62,734 nt of DNA, taken from the NCBI GenBank assembly GCA_024220525.1, contig JAMYWO010000221.1:1-62734 (forward strand). Reading direction: 5' to 3'. This DNA comes from Cochliopodium minus. Taxonomy: Eukaryota; Discosea; Himatismenida; Cochliopodiidae. The position numbers were made by a program, and so were the translations under genes. The notes under the pieces are model-generated. The model ran no database searches and was not told the origin of the DNA. It worked only from the letters and a program-made list of their open reading frames with translations. Below are positions 46,401 through 58,400 of this stretch, in pieces. Position 1 is the first letter of the stretch; each line of letters starts with the position of its first letter.

Positions 46401-49198
46401 TTTTATATTTGAAAAGTAATCTTTATTATAAAAATTATTAAAATTATATATATCTTATATTTTAAATCTTTGATTTTATTTTAAAATTATTTTATTGTAT
46501 TCCAAATTTTTATCTTTGAATAGGAATTAGACGAAGTATGTGATGCATATATTTTTTGTTTCGATGTAACGAAAGAGTCTTCTTGGTTGGAGTGCGAAAA
46601 AAATGTAAAATCATTTTTGAACATCAAAAAGTCGAGATTCTCCAAGTTTCCTTACGACAGCACCTTTGTGGTATTCATGGTCGGCTATGGGAGTCTCCAC
46701 ACAAAAACCAAGTATTCACGTACCGCTCTGACAATGTCCATAGACCTGCAAATACAATACATTGAGTGCGACACAAACGAAAAAAACTGTTTTGAAAACT
46801 TGTTCAATTCCATCTTTGACTCTGTTTTGTATGGAAACTTTAGTTATGGTTTGCTCACCAAGAATGAAATTTCAAAGGCCAGATTTGACAAAGATCTCAC
46901 CAAGAAACTCTTCCTTGGGTGTTGTTTGAATGGGAGAATCGACTTACTCAGCAACTTCAAGAAGAATCAAGAATGGATCAACGAAGCGCTCATTGCGTTG
47001 TCGTATTCCAGAAAGAGAGATGAAGTAGCAATAATGGTAAAGTTTAATAATATTTTTTGTTATATAAATTTTTCTTTTATTTTATTCGTTATTTTTACTT
47101 TTGTAAAAAAAAAGAGATTCTTGTTGGAAAGCAAAGCAGATACGAATGTGAAGGATCATCTCAATGAATCTGTACTCAAAATCAATTTTTTCTACAAGAA
47201 GGACTCCTATCTTCGCGTTCTCCTCGAGAACGGAGCCAAGCCAAGTCTGGACATTGTAAATCAAATCTATCAATATGCCATTCAACAAAAGGACAAGCCT
47301 CTCGTAGATCTATTGTTGAAAACAAAAGTAGATTTCAACATAACAAAGATGCTTTTTCTTTCTGTGGAGTTTGGCCAATTCGACATCATCAATGCATTTC
47401 TGGGTTTTGGGGCCAACCCCAACATCAAACGTGATTCCAAAACTTGTCTGCAACTGGCCTACGAAAAAAATAAGTTGAACATCATGCAATGTCTTGTGGA
47501 ATATGGTGCTCTGATCACAATAAACAACTTTGTAACAACCATTTTTTAAAAATAGTTCGTTCTTCTTATTTTTCGAGTAGGAAAACTTGGACAGCAACGT
47601 GAAAGCAAAAAATTTTTTGAAGGAGAAGTTGAGGATATACCACACAAAGCTTTGGAGGCAAATTTTCGATAATGGGATCATCAAAATCATTTTCAAGGAG
47701 TTGTTGAGTGTAGCAGTGGATCATCCCAAATTCTTTTTCAACTTGAAATTGATTTCCAAAAACTTTCATCAACTATTCAAAGGAAGCTTTTTGAACGAGG
47801 AGTTGTCAAAGTTGACGTTTCAAAACTGGAAAGGGGAATGGAAAAATGGGAGACATCACACAGGGTACGGCTCTTACATATGGGAAGACGTTTTTGGTCA
47901 AACTTGGCTTTCAAAGGGCTTTATTATCAAAGGAGTTCCCAAAAATGGAGAGATCTACATGAGAGATCTGAACACGGATCTTATTTACGATGGAGGGATC
48001 TTCGATGGAAAGAAATCGAGGAGTGGAATATTAACGGAGAACGGAAAACAGTTCTTGGTAAAGAATCAAGAAGGGAAGGAACTCGCGAGGGAGAGGATGT
48101 ATGGAGGAACTCGTCTTATGTTGTTGGGAAGCAGCGAAGTCGGAAAGACATCCTTTTTCAACCGAATAGTCAATTCAGGGAGCAAGCTGGACAACAAGCG
48201 TGCTTATAAGGAAGTCAAAAACATGAAAAAAGATTTCAAAACTCAAGAGTTCATCTCAAAGTCTTTCAAGGACGAGAAGAAAGGAAATTTGTACACTGTG
48301 TGGGACCTAGATTTCGAAGAAGAGTATATGGATCACGTCCCTTTCACTGTCACTCCCGGATACATCTTCTTTTTGGTTTTTGACTGTTCTGTCACTTTAG
48401 ACAAGCTTGTTTGTCAAAACCGACTTTTACATTGGCTCTTTTTGATCCAGTCTCGGGCTGGTAGAGATGCCCAGGTCATTTTGATAGGTGCCAAGGCTGA
48501 TCTATTGAAGAAGAAGGGAATTTTGACATCAACTAAAAATCTCAATAAATCCAGAAGAGAGGTGCAAGAAGAAACATACGAAGATAGCTTGGACGAAATT
48601 GACAAAAGTAAAATCTTTATTTTATTATATTTTTCATTTATTATTTCGTTTTTATTTTATTTTTATTTTAAAACAAAATATTTTGTAAGATAAAAGATTT
48701 TTATTTTGTTATTTTGTTGGAAAGTTTTTCTTCTCTTAAAAATTTCAATCTTAATATTTTTTTTTATTTTTATCATTATTTTTTTTCATTCTATTTTTTA
48801 AATAATTATGTTTTTGATTTTCTTAATTTTTTAATGAATCATTTATTTTATTTTATTATTTTTCAAAATTAAATATTTTTATTTTTATTTTTATTTTATA
48901 TTATTTTTATTTTATTTAATAGTTATCAAGGAAATGATTGAAAAGAACAATGTTACACTTAAATTCCATAAATACAAAGAGTTTCAAGAGAAATATTTTT
49001 ATTTTTTCCCTGTTTCCAATCACATTTCCAGCCGACTCAAATCTGGGATCTCGAACGTCCTGAGAGTGCTTGTGAAAGAGTGCGAAAAAAACATGATCTT
49101 CACCAACAGCACACACATTGCAGTCTTACAAAAATTTGGGATTTGGAATGATCCTTTGCACAAAGTTCCCAAAGAAAAACTCCAAGCAAACAAAGATG
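43465..49198 (+). CDS. giant Roco protein: DEP, pseudokinase, GTPase-like, ankyrin, MORN-like and Roc domains (split gene, 5' part)
   Basis: Starts at the ATG at 43465, 80 bp after the adaptin stop. Domain order: a DEP-like region (GISGKEIVDWIEKEYNI, then KYFNHVKYQDFKDD) and a kinase fold at 44400-45510. In the kinase fold HRD is replaced by YGTMNLNN and DFG by RNSSG, but APE is kept (YSAPEVLEG), so it is probably a pseudokinase. A degenerate Ras-like segment follows (YIFCFDVTKESSWLECEKN), then ankyrin-type repeats (46880-47540) and a MORN-like stretch (GEWKNGRHHTGYGSYIW). The Roc GTPase comes last, with P-loop LLGSSEVGKTSFFNRI, switch VWDLDFEEEY, FDCSVTLDK and IGAKADLL. The last exon ends in phase 1 at 49198 and is followed by a TTTTTTA array and an N. 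COR and the active kinase are at 33037-36515. That all exons from 43465 belong to one gene is inferred from open joins and lack of other start codons; a break near 45660 cannot be excluded. Confidence 0.78.
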
Positions 49199-49334
49199 GT
49201 ATAATCAAATAGAAACATATTTTTTAAAAAATACCAAATAATTTATTTTAATTTATTTTATTTTTTTCTTATTAAAAAATAATTTCTGATTTTTAGTTTT
49301 AAAGAGTCTTTTATTTTTACATTAAATTATTTTT

Positions 49335-49413
49335 ACTTTAATTTTTTATTTTTTATTTTTTATTTTTTATTTTTTATTTTTTATTTTTTATTTTTTATTT
49401 TTTATTTTTTATT
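49335..49413. repeat. (TTTTTTA)n heptamer array ending at an N
   Basis: Heptamer array in the intron after the Roc exon, ending at the N at 49414. Same unit and orientation as the array that starts at 32909, before the COR exon. Confidence 0.88.
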
Positions 49414-49414
49414 N

Positions 49415-50294
49415 TCCATTTTGCTTCCTCATCAAAATCATTAAAGATCTCTACATGATCATTGTGATGTTGTTCGTGTTGATTACCATAAGAATTTCCA
49501 GGGCGATTATCGCTATGATCATCATAATGATTTTCATATTGGTTGTTATTATTTCCATGATGTTCTTGGTGATCATTGTGATGATTATTGTGGTGTCCTT
49601 CATGATGATCATTGTTGAATCCATTGAAGGATCCTTGTCTCTCTTGTTCAAATTCTCCACCTTGGCTTTGCTCGAGTTCCCATTCTTCAGCTTCAGTCAA
49701 GTCTCTTTTTGCAACAGTTTTCTTTTCAATATTCTTCCCAAATTTTTTGAAATAATTGAATTCATAATCTTCAAAATGCCCATGCTTTCCATCTTTCTCA
49801 CATTTGAGTTTGATGTTGACATGTCTAACACGACATTGGTCGACAACACACCAATTGGAACATACGTCACCCTTGACGGTACAGTTAGGTCTTCTGTTCA
49901 AAGTGTAAAAATCACTGTTTAAACGAAATGGGAATGTTCCTGGGAAAGAAACAAGAAAAGGTGAAACATCAACATTAACACCATTGATTGAAGTAAATAC
50001 ATCATTAATGGTAAAAATGGATCTATTATGACCAACATCAACACATTCTACATGGGCATCCAAATCATTTGTATCATTTTTATTAACTATAGGTAAGCAT
50101 CCCCCAGCTGGAACAGAGTTGATTGTAATATATTGGTAGTATTGTTTTAACACAGTACAACTTGCTTTCACTTCCATTTGTATCAAAATCTCTTCTTGGC
50201 CAAAATTTCCTCCTCTGGAAAGTTGGTTGCGGTTTACAGGTATTACCCCAGCAAATACCATTGAGCAAAGAACGAGAAAAATAAATACTTTCAT
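49415..50294 (-). CDS. secreted Cys-rich protein with His/Asn/Asp-rich tail (3' end cut)
   Basis: Signal peptide MKVFIFLVLCSMVFAG, then a domain of about 170 residues with ten or so cysteines. Part of it reads CTVKGDVCSNWCVVDQC followed by VRHVNIKLKC, which suggests a disulfide-bonded extracellular module. N-glycosylation sites are present. After a charged linker comes a tail dominated by His, Asn, Asp and Glu (HHEGHHNNHHNDHQEHHG and similar), which could bind metal ions. The reading frame runs into the N at 49414 without a convincing stop on this side, so the C-terminus is cut. I do not recognise the family with confidence; similar CSNWC proteins exist in social amoebae (recollection, not checked). 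Confidence 0.72.
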
Positions 50295-51066
50295 TCCTGA
50301 TTTTTTTTTTAAATTTTTCTATTTTTTTGTCTTTTCATTTTTTACTTCTATTTTTAACTTTTTTTAAAAAAATTTATATTTTTATTATCCTATATTCTCA
50401 AAATATTTGAACTAAGATTTCAAGATTATAATATGCACTTAGAACGGAGAAATTATTTTTTTCAATAATTAAAATTTAATTTGATCAGATGATTCAAAAT
50501 TGAATTTAATTGAGTTTGCTTGAATCAAAATCAATTTTGTTTGACCCTCAAATGGTTCGCAAAGAAAAAAAATGCTTTTTTAAAAATTTCAATAAAACAG
50601 TAAAAATGTTAAAGGTGAACTCGTTTTGAAACATGTTTCCATCAAAAAAAAAAAGAAAATCATTAAAACAAAAAATATTTCCTCTCTTCGAGCACGAAAG
50701 TAAGTATTAGAGAATTATTTCGCTTCCTAAGAGGTTGTTTATTAGCTCCCATGTGACAGTCAGGAAACAAAGAAAAGACTACTAATATGTGTGTAATCCT
50801 TCTTATTGTTATTAACCGTGGCAAATGGTGCGTTTCCTTCGTTTAGTGTTTGAATTTGAGTAATCATCAGAACCTATAAAAAATATTTTAAAAAAAAATT
50901 TTTATTCAAGGGAATATATAAAATAATATATAAATTATATTTGAAATAACTTTAATATTAATGGTGAAAAGTGAATCACTCATTGAAGAATAAAGGATTT
51001 GAGTGTTTTATTTGTAACAATTTTTTTTTTATTAAATTTATAATTATAAAAAAAAAATTGAAAGAA
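50295..51066. other. long divergent intergenic region, possible structured RNA at 50690-50880
   Basis: The longest gene-free stretch of the window (772 bp), between two genes that point apart. Most of it is AT-rich, but 50680-50880 has clearly more G+C than other intergenic DNA here. It contains nested inverted repeats: CCTCT with AGAGG (about 50690 to 50735), and TTGTTT with AAACAA enclosing about 25 nt. On the minus strand there is a TGATGA and a CTGA, which resemble C and D boxes. No coding frame is seen. It may be a small non-coding RNA gene or just promoter DNA. Confidence 0.3.
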
Positions 51067-51771
51067 TGAAAAGAAACAACCCTGGGACGAACAAAGAACA
51101 GTTTAATAGATTTGATTATGTAGATATTAATGATATAAATGGAATTTTGGCAATTCAACAATATATTCAACAATTATTGAGTAAAATCTGAATTAATTGA
51201 AACTAATATCTTTATATAACACCATTATAGTCAAAAATCCATTAGATTTTGAAACATTATTTAAATGTCCAGAGAATCAAGATGAATCTGTTTGGCAGTA
51301 TGAACATATAAGACAATTTATCATTGAATTAAATCATTTGGCAGTTAAATTGGGAAATGAATGTAATAATCAAACCTGCAAAATCATGCAATCAGGAACA
51401 GAAAAATATCTTTGTGCCTTACACATCCCAAATTCAGAGGTAAAAGAAATTATAAATATTTAATGGGCATTTTCAATATCATTTTTATTTAGTGTTGTGC
51501 AATAGACTATATTATTCATACTTTAGATGGATTTACTGAATTATTGAACGATTCAAATCTATTTCCATCGAGAATATTCATACCAGAGGGATCTAAAAAA
51601 GAATTCCCAACCATCATCAGAAGATTATACAGAATATTTTCACATGCTTATTTCAATCATAAAATCCTCTTTGAACAATTCGAAAAGCAACATCATTTAT
51701 GCGAAAGATTTACCTTTTTCGCCACCAAATATAAAATTTTGAGTAAATCCTCTCTTGTCATACCATTATAA
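51067..51771 (+). CDS. MOB4: MOB4/phocein (STRIPAK component)
   Basis: Mob-family adaptor; MOB4 is a core part of the STRIPAK phosphatase-kinase complex. Exons are 51067-51180, 51231-51439 and 51493-51771; phases agree. The start MKRNNPGTNKEQFNRFDYVD matches the RRNRPGTK start of animal phocein. Further matches are LAIQQYIQQLL, QDESVWQYEHIRQF, ELNHLAVKLGNEC, the zinc-site cysteines in NNQTCKIM and YLCALH, AIDYIIHTLDG, and RRLYRIFSHAYFNHKILFEQFE. The protein ends LSKSSLVIPL, like the family end. Length fits. Only 36 bp separate it from the next gene. Confidence 0.95.
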
Positions 51772-51807
51772 AAAAATTAAAAAAAAAAATTGTTTATAAT
51801 AAAACAA

Positions 51808-53101
51808 ATGTGGGATCTCTTTATAAATTTGCTTATTGTGTTTTTCATTATTGTCATTTTCTTTGCTTATTTTAGCAAGAGCAAAAAAATCTATATAAAT
51901 CCAGAAACCACACCCAATGAAAACACATTGGTAATTAGGGAACAATTCACTAAGAAGAATATCTTGAAATCAAATGTCTTCAATGAATGCGAATATTTCT
52001 GGTCATTGGACAATCCTTTCTCATCCAAAAGCAAATATCTTTCCTTATTGATGAATAGGAAGACCAAGATGTTAATCAATCATTATCCTGGTTGTGGAGA
52101 ATTCTTTTTAAAGGATAGATTGTATTCTTTGGTGAGCAAATACAATATCATGCCTAAATCTTTTATTTTGCCCAGAGAGAAAGATGCTTTTTTGATAAGC
52201 ATTGAGAACACTGTTCAAGAGGAAGAAAGAGCTAACGAAATTCAATATTTGATGAAACAATCCAACAAAGAAAGAGGCGAGGGAATACAGCTAATATTTG
52301 AGGAAGACAATATAAAAGGTAAGTTTTACTAATAATAAAATGAAAATTTAAAAATGTTTTTATAAAAGAAAAATTTAAAATAAAAATAAAATTGTCAAAA
52401 AAAAAACAAATAATAATTTTTCAAAAAGATCTGATTGAAACAGCCCCAAAATATTCCATCATACAAAAATATATTAGAAACCCTCTTTTAATTGAATCCA
52501 AAAAATTCGATTTGAGGGTCTATGCTCTACTTACTGAGATAGAACCCCTGAAGATTTTTCTCTATAACGAGGGGCTTGTGAGATTCGCCAATTTAGATTT
52601 TGATCTCCAATCAGATGAAAAGCGTAGTCATCTCACGAATGTATCTGTTAACAAAATTCTGGAACAAAAAGAAAAGTTTTTTGGTAATCTCAAATTTTTT
52701 TTAAAACTTTTTTCCAAAATAATCATTTTTTTTTCTTTTTTTGAGAATGGGATTTCAGCAGTTTGAGATTACACATTGAAAATAATTATCAAAGAGAGAC
52801 TTTTCCTAGGATTTGGGAGCAAATTCAACTCATTGTCAAACAATGCTTCGAATTGGTGGTACCCACCATCAAATCTAGAATCACTTTTTTCAACAAGAAC
52901 ATCGAACCTTTTGAACTTTTTGGCTTCGACTTCTTTATAGACGAGAGATTCAAGGTATGGTTGCTTGAAATCAATTTTTCTCCTTGCTTGCAGATCAAGT
53001 CAAAGTTGCAAGCTTCCATAAAGCAGCCTCTCATCGGCGATCTCATCCAAATTGTACAAAACAAAAATTTGACCAAATGTGGTTTGTGGAATCGATTGTA
53101 A
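51808..53101 (+). CDS. tubulin tyrosine ligase-like protein with N-terminal membrane anchor
   Basis: ATP-grasp ligase of the TTL family, which adds amino acids to tubulin or other proteins. Three exons. It starts with a strong hydrophobic segment (MWDLFINLLIVFFIIVIFFAYF), unusual for cytosolic TTLLs, suggesting a membrane-bound enzyme. Family motifs: YPGCGEFFLKDRL, KPSN region as MKQSNKERGEGIQLI, IIQKYIRNPLLIESKKFDLRVYALLT in pieces, EGLVRFANLDFD, HLTNVSVNK, and ELFGFDFFIDERFKVWLLEIN with the metal-binding Glu/Asn. The second intron lies at about 52685-52762. Substrate type (Tyr, Glu or Gly) cannot be told. Confidence 0.87.
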
Positions 53102-53201
53102 AGACAATCTTTTGTTTATAATAAAATATTATTTAATCGATTCTCTTTGTATATTTTTGATCAGTTCCATAATATTGAATATATTGCCAAAAAAAAAAAA
53201 A

Positions 53202-55319
53202 ATGAAGAAAATTTTCTTCAGATTTTCATCCAAATATCTCAAACCCAACAATATTTTCTCCATCAATTCCCATCCACAAAAGAATAATTCTTTATCATTA
53301 ATCAAATCATTAAATAGAAATAAATCATTCAACAAGAATATAATAAAGGGTATATCAATAATTTTTATCCAATTAATTAATACTCAATAATTTTAAATAA
53401 CAAGATACAGAAAAAATAAGATTTTATTGCACTGCAATTATCGAACAAAAAGATGAAGATATCCCTATTGAACAAGATATTGATGAAGATCCAGAAAAAA
53501 CAAATTATTTTAAGACTTATCTAAGACAAATGAATGAATCAACCTATAAAGCATATAAATTCGTCAAAGATAAATCAAAAACATCAACACCTGAACAAAT
53601 TTTGAACATATTGACTGATTTAGAGAAAAAACATAAAATCAAATTGACTCCCCCTTTTTGGAGTTTTTATATACGCTCAGTATTTTTACAAAAATCGTGG
53701 AAAGAGGGTGAGGAGGCTTTGAATTTTGTCAAGAAGAAATATCCTGATTTCTCCTTGCTTACTATCAGTTGTTATACCATGATCATGGTAAGAAAATTTG
53801 ACACGTATATTATTTTGTGGAATATGATTGATCAAAAAAATAATATAACATCTATTTACTTGGATATACTTATTTAAAATCAAATATCTTGTTTTTATCA
53901 ACAATGAAATACATAATTTAATTTTTTTAAAAAAAGAATTCTCTTGAATGGTCCACTGTGGAGAAAATAAAAAAGTTAATGGAAGATGAAAAGATACCAA
54001 TAGATGATTCTATCTACACAGCAATAGCCAGAAAAGCAATAGCCTTTGATGAAATAGATAGGCTGTTGATAATCCTGCAAGACATCTTGGGGAGATCCAC
54101 CATGCCCGACGAAACGTTGGTGGACGGGATAATAAAAGCGACTGCGATATCCAGAGGATACAACCAACTCATCAACTTTGTGCTTGATATCTTTCTGAAA
54201 TACAAAATAACTAAGATTCATCACTACAAACTGCTTGATTTGTTCGATCCTATGATCAAAAACAATGCACATGAGGAGATCATCAAGTTTCTCGAGATAC
54301 ACGAGACCCTTTACACAAAAGAAGTTTTGCCTATGGGTTGCCTTTTAAGGATGCTCTCCGTCAACAACTCTAGGAATCAGGATGAGCTTTTCTTACAGCA
54401 GTTGGAAAAGACTTGGGCCTACCTCACTAAACACCACACCACCAATCCTCCTGTCGAGTTTTGGATGGCGAGATTTCATGGCTACCTTTACACTTTCAAT
54501 TGGGATCTCATCTTTCCCATCATCATAGAGCTTGAGGATAATGGGCATCTTGAATCCATCTTTGAAGATCACTTTGTTGAGACAGTAAAGATCGAGTACA
54601 TGGACTACCTTGATCGTGCCTTGCATATTTTGCAACACAGATTCAAAAGCGAACTTCCAATCAACAGCAACATGTTTGCTTTTCTCATTACACTTTGTGG
54701 TGTTGCCAGAGATTGGGATCGTGGTACTCAGTTCTTTCACGAAATGGAGTATTTGAACATCCCTCAAAATATCCGCTGTTTGAAATCTCTTTTGAATTGT
54801 GCAAGTAAAAATCGCTTCGAATTTCATTCTAGAAGCATTTTCAGAGAAATAGAAAGCTACTACAGAGAAATGGGTGAACGCCCTCCTTTGTCTTGCTACA
54901 TTGACTTGTTTTTCGTTTTGCACAGGAAAAAGAGATTTGAGGAGGCTCTCCAAATTTTATTGCCAGTCAAAGACATGAACATTTTGCAAGTTTCAAAGTT
55001 GTGTAAAGTGGCTATCTTGGGTGCTTCAACTTTCTCCGAGGACAACAGATTTTTGGAATGTTTGAATTTGTACACAAGAGCTGGCTACACTATTGATCAG
55101 GTTTTGGTTGATAAATTGGGAGCTAAGGGTATTTCTTCTCTTTTGGACAACTTTTCTCAGTTTTTCGAAGAAAACATTGTTTTGGATCGTAGTTTGCAAG
55201 TTGATAGTCAATATAGAATTTTGAAGGGTAACCGCTTGATGCAACCTTCCTCCTTTTCACTTGATGATGAAGATGATTTTGATGCTGATTTTGTTGTAAA
55301 TGATGATCCTCTCAAATAA
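53202..55319 (+). CDS. pentatricopeptide-type helical repeat protein, probably mitochondrial
   Basis: Three exons (53202-about 53349, about 53408-53789, about 53939-55319). The N-terminus MKKIFFRFSSKYLK is basic and amphipathic, as expected of a mitochondrial targeting peptide. Most of the protein is helix pairs of about 35 residues in PPR style: DDSIYTAIARKAIAFDEID, MPDETLVDGIIKATAI, NSNMFAFLITLCGVARDWDR, PPLSCYIDLFFVLHRKKRF with their neighbours. It ends in an Asp-rich tail. PPR proteins bind organelle RNA; which RNA is unknown. The last exon is one open frame of 1.36 kb. Confidence 0.78.
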
Positions 55320-55490
55320 ATTTTCTGTTTGTTAACACAAGGGCCCCAAATTTTAATTTATTAAATTCATTTTTTTTTCTTTTAATTTCAATGAAATTCT
55401 CTTCTGAATATATATTCTTTTTTCTTGTAAAAATCAAAAATAAAATAAAATTGTTAATTGATTGAACATTCATGGATAAATTAAAAAAAA

Positions 55491-58400
55491 ATGTCTTATT
55501 TGATGAATGATATAGATGAAAAGTATACTCTGGAAAATTTGAAATTGCTTATACAGAAGTATTCTATTGATCACAAGAATTTTTTTGATGGGAATACTGC
55601 TCTTCACATAGTTTGCTCAATAAAATTGGGTTTGTTTTGAAAAAGAAATATTGAGGTTCAATTTAATTTAATATGATATTTATCTCACAGATTTGGAAAA
55701 AATCAAATATCTAGTCGAAAAAAAGGCAAATGTTAATGCAAAAAATAAGGCAATGTGCACACCACTCATCATTGCATGTTCGAATGCCACCATAGATTTA
55801 GAATGTATCGAATATCTCTTGGAGAAGAAATCAGATTTGAATGCAAAGGATAAAAATGGGATGAATAGCCTGATGAATATATGGTCGAACAAAAATAGCA
55901 ATGAAGAGATGATAAGGCTTCTGATAGAGAACAAATCAGATCTGAAGATAGTAGATAACAACAAAATGAATCTGTTGCATTATATCTCCAAATGTGACAA
56001 ACCAAGTTTGGAAATGACGAAACTATTGATCGAATCTGGTTGTGGATTGGACGACAAAGACAGCAGTGGGAACACTCCCCTACATTATTTTAGCAGCAAC
56101 TTGCAAAGGGAATTCGTAGATTATCTCGTGACAAACAAAGCAAACATCCATCTCACAAACAATTTTGGCAATACACCCTTCTATAGAAGCTTTGAGAACG
56201 AAAAGCTTGCGTTCCAAGATATAGAGTATTATGTAGAAAAAGAATCATTGGTATTACAATAATTCTTCCTAAATAAAAATGATTAATTTCATTTAATATA
56301 ATTTAAAATTTAATTAATTTATTAAATTTAATTAGAATTTTGGTTTAATTTAATTTATTTTCCATAAAATTTAATGTTTAAACAATCATTTTATAAAATA
56401 GCTTGATATACAAAACTACAGAGGACAAGACTCGGTTCACTTGCTTCTAAATCGAAAAATCTCCAAAGAAAATTTGGAAATGACATTAAAAACGTTGAAA
56501 TATTTAACCGAAAATAAGGTCAAAAAAAAAATACTTAAAGAACCAGCACTAATCTTATCATTTAATTTTCAATGAATTTTAACGAGATTTTTTTTTTAAT
56601 AGGCAAGTGTCAATGCTAGGAGCAGCCATAACAACACTCCTATGCACATCATTTTGGACTCGTATTGCGATGAAACTACTTGTAAAGAAATCCTCAAGTT
56701 TTTGATCGAGAGCAAGAGTGATCTCAATGTCGTCAATAATAGTGGACAAACTGTTTTGAATAAAATTTCGAGCATGGACTTTGAATTTGTTTTTTCTTTT
56801 ATTTTAATTTTTATTTACTCAATCAATTTTCTTGTTACTTTGAAGTTTTTTGAAACTAAAAAACACAAAATTTCTTTTAAATTTATTGAATATTATTTAT
56901 TAATAAAGGTAAAGTATGTTGTTGAAATGAAATGTGACCCCAATATCACACAAGGAGAAAACTCTGCTTTTCATCAGATTTGCAAATCGCAACACTTCAA
57001 TGAGGAGATTTTTTGCTGTTTGGTAGACAACAAGGCCAATTTGAATTCGAAACATGTTTTGTCATCAATTTGCTCTTCGGAAAAAGTGACGAACAAAATG
57101 ATAGAAACAATCTTCAAAAGCAAAGCAAATCTACACGAAGAAAACTACAATGGAGAAAGCCCCTTTACTTCGCTTTTCTACAACAACAAATTGACTTTAG
57201 ATATCTTGAATTTGTTCATTGAGAATGGCCAATCCCTGAGATCTCTCACAGAGAAAGAGCAACCTATCCATATCGTCCTTTCAAGGCCCAAAATTGATTT
57301 TGACATCTTAAAGTTTCTTGTTTCGAACAAGGCTGATGTGAATTGCCTCACCAATGAGAGTCTCATCCAATTCAAAAAGTCTCCTCTTTCCATTGTGTGC
57401 TCTCGATCTACCTTGGAAATTGATGTGATCATTTATCTGCTTGATCACAAGGCTGATATCAATTTTAACACCTCTTTAATCATCAATGTGATCAGTGCCA
57501 TGAAAGATGACATCGATTTCAAGTTTCTGGATCTATTGATCGAAAGAAAAGCAAACATCAATAACAAAGGTTTTACTCCTCTGCATTTTGCTTGTATGAA
57601 AGGTTTTAAACTTTTTAATTTCTTCTTTTATAAATTACTTTTTAATTTGAATTTTCATTTTAGGAGAATCTTCAATCGAAATCGTAAAGTTTTTGTTAGA
57701 GAGGAAGGCAAACATAAACCAAGAGGACACCACCAATTTGAAAAACACTCCACTACACACTGCAGCAAGCTCAAAAAAAAGCAATGTTCTCCTAATCAGC
57801 TACCTTCTGCAACAAAAAGCCGACATCAACAAGAAAAACAGCAAATCTTGTACGCCCCTTCATCTCATATGTTCCAACCAAACATTTGATCCAGAATCTT
57901 TTAAGTATGTTTTGGACAACTGTAGTAATTTAGATTTGAACCCAAAAAATATGAGTGGTGAAACTCCTCTTCATCATTTAGTGAGAGATGATTGTTTGGA
58001 TTCTGTAAAGTTTTTTGTGGAGAAAAAAGCAATCATCAACTCGGAGAACGACAGGCAACAGTTGCCCATTTTCAATGTTACAGAGACTTGTGTTGAAAAC
58101 TTTGAAACTTTAAAGTATCTTGTTGAATCTAAATCAATGCTTTCTTTTTCTAGCAAAACTGTTCTGGACATTGCTGTGAAAGTGAAGGACGTTTCAATCG
58201 AGATTATCAAGTATATCATTGATGCAAAGTCTGATCTCTTTTCCACATTTTATTATAATACACCTCTCTGTTCTTTTTTGACACATGGAACCATCAACCT
58301 TGATATTTTGAAGCTCTTAATAGAAAGCAAATCTGATATAAACTCGAAACAAGTAAGATTGACTTCCCCAATGGAAGCAGTTATACAAAGAGTCACAACT

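Noticed and set aside
49455-49922. Hydrophobic plus-strand frame of 155 residues that looks like a membrane protein
   Set aside because: Shadow of the His/Asn/Asp-rich tail of the secreted protein on the minus strand; the sense frame has a signal peptide and ordered cysteines.
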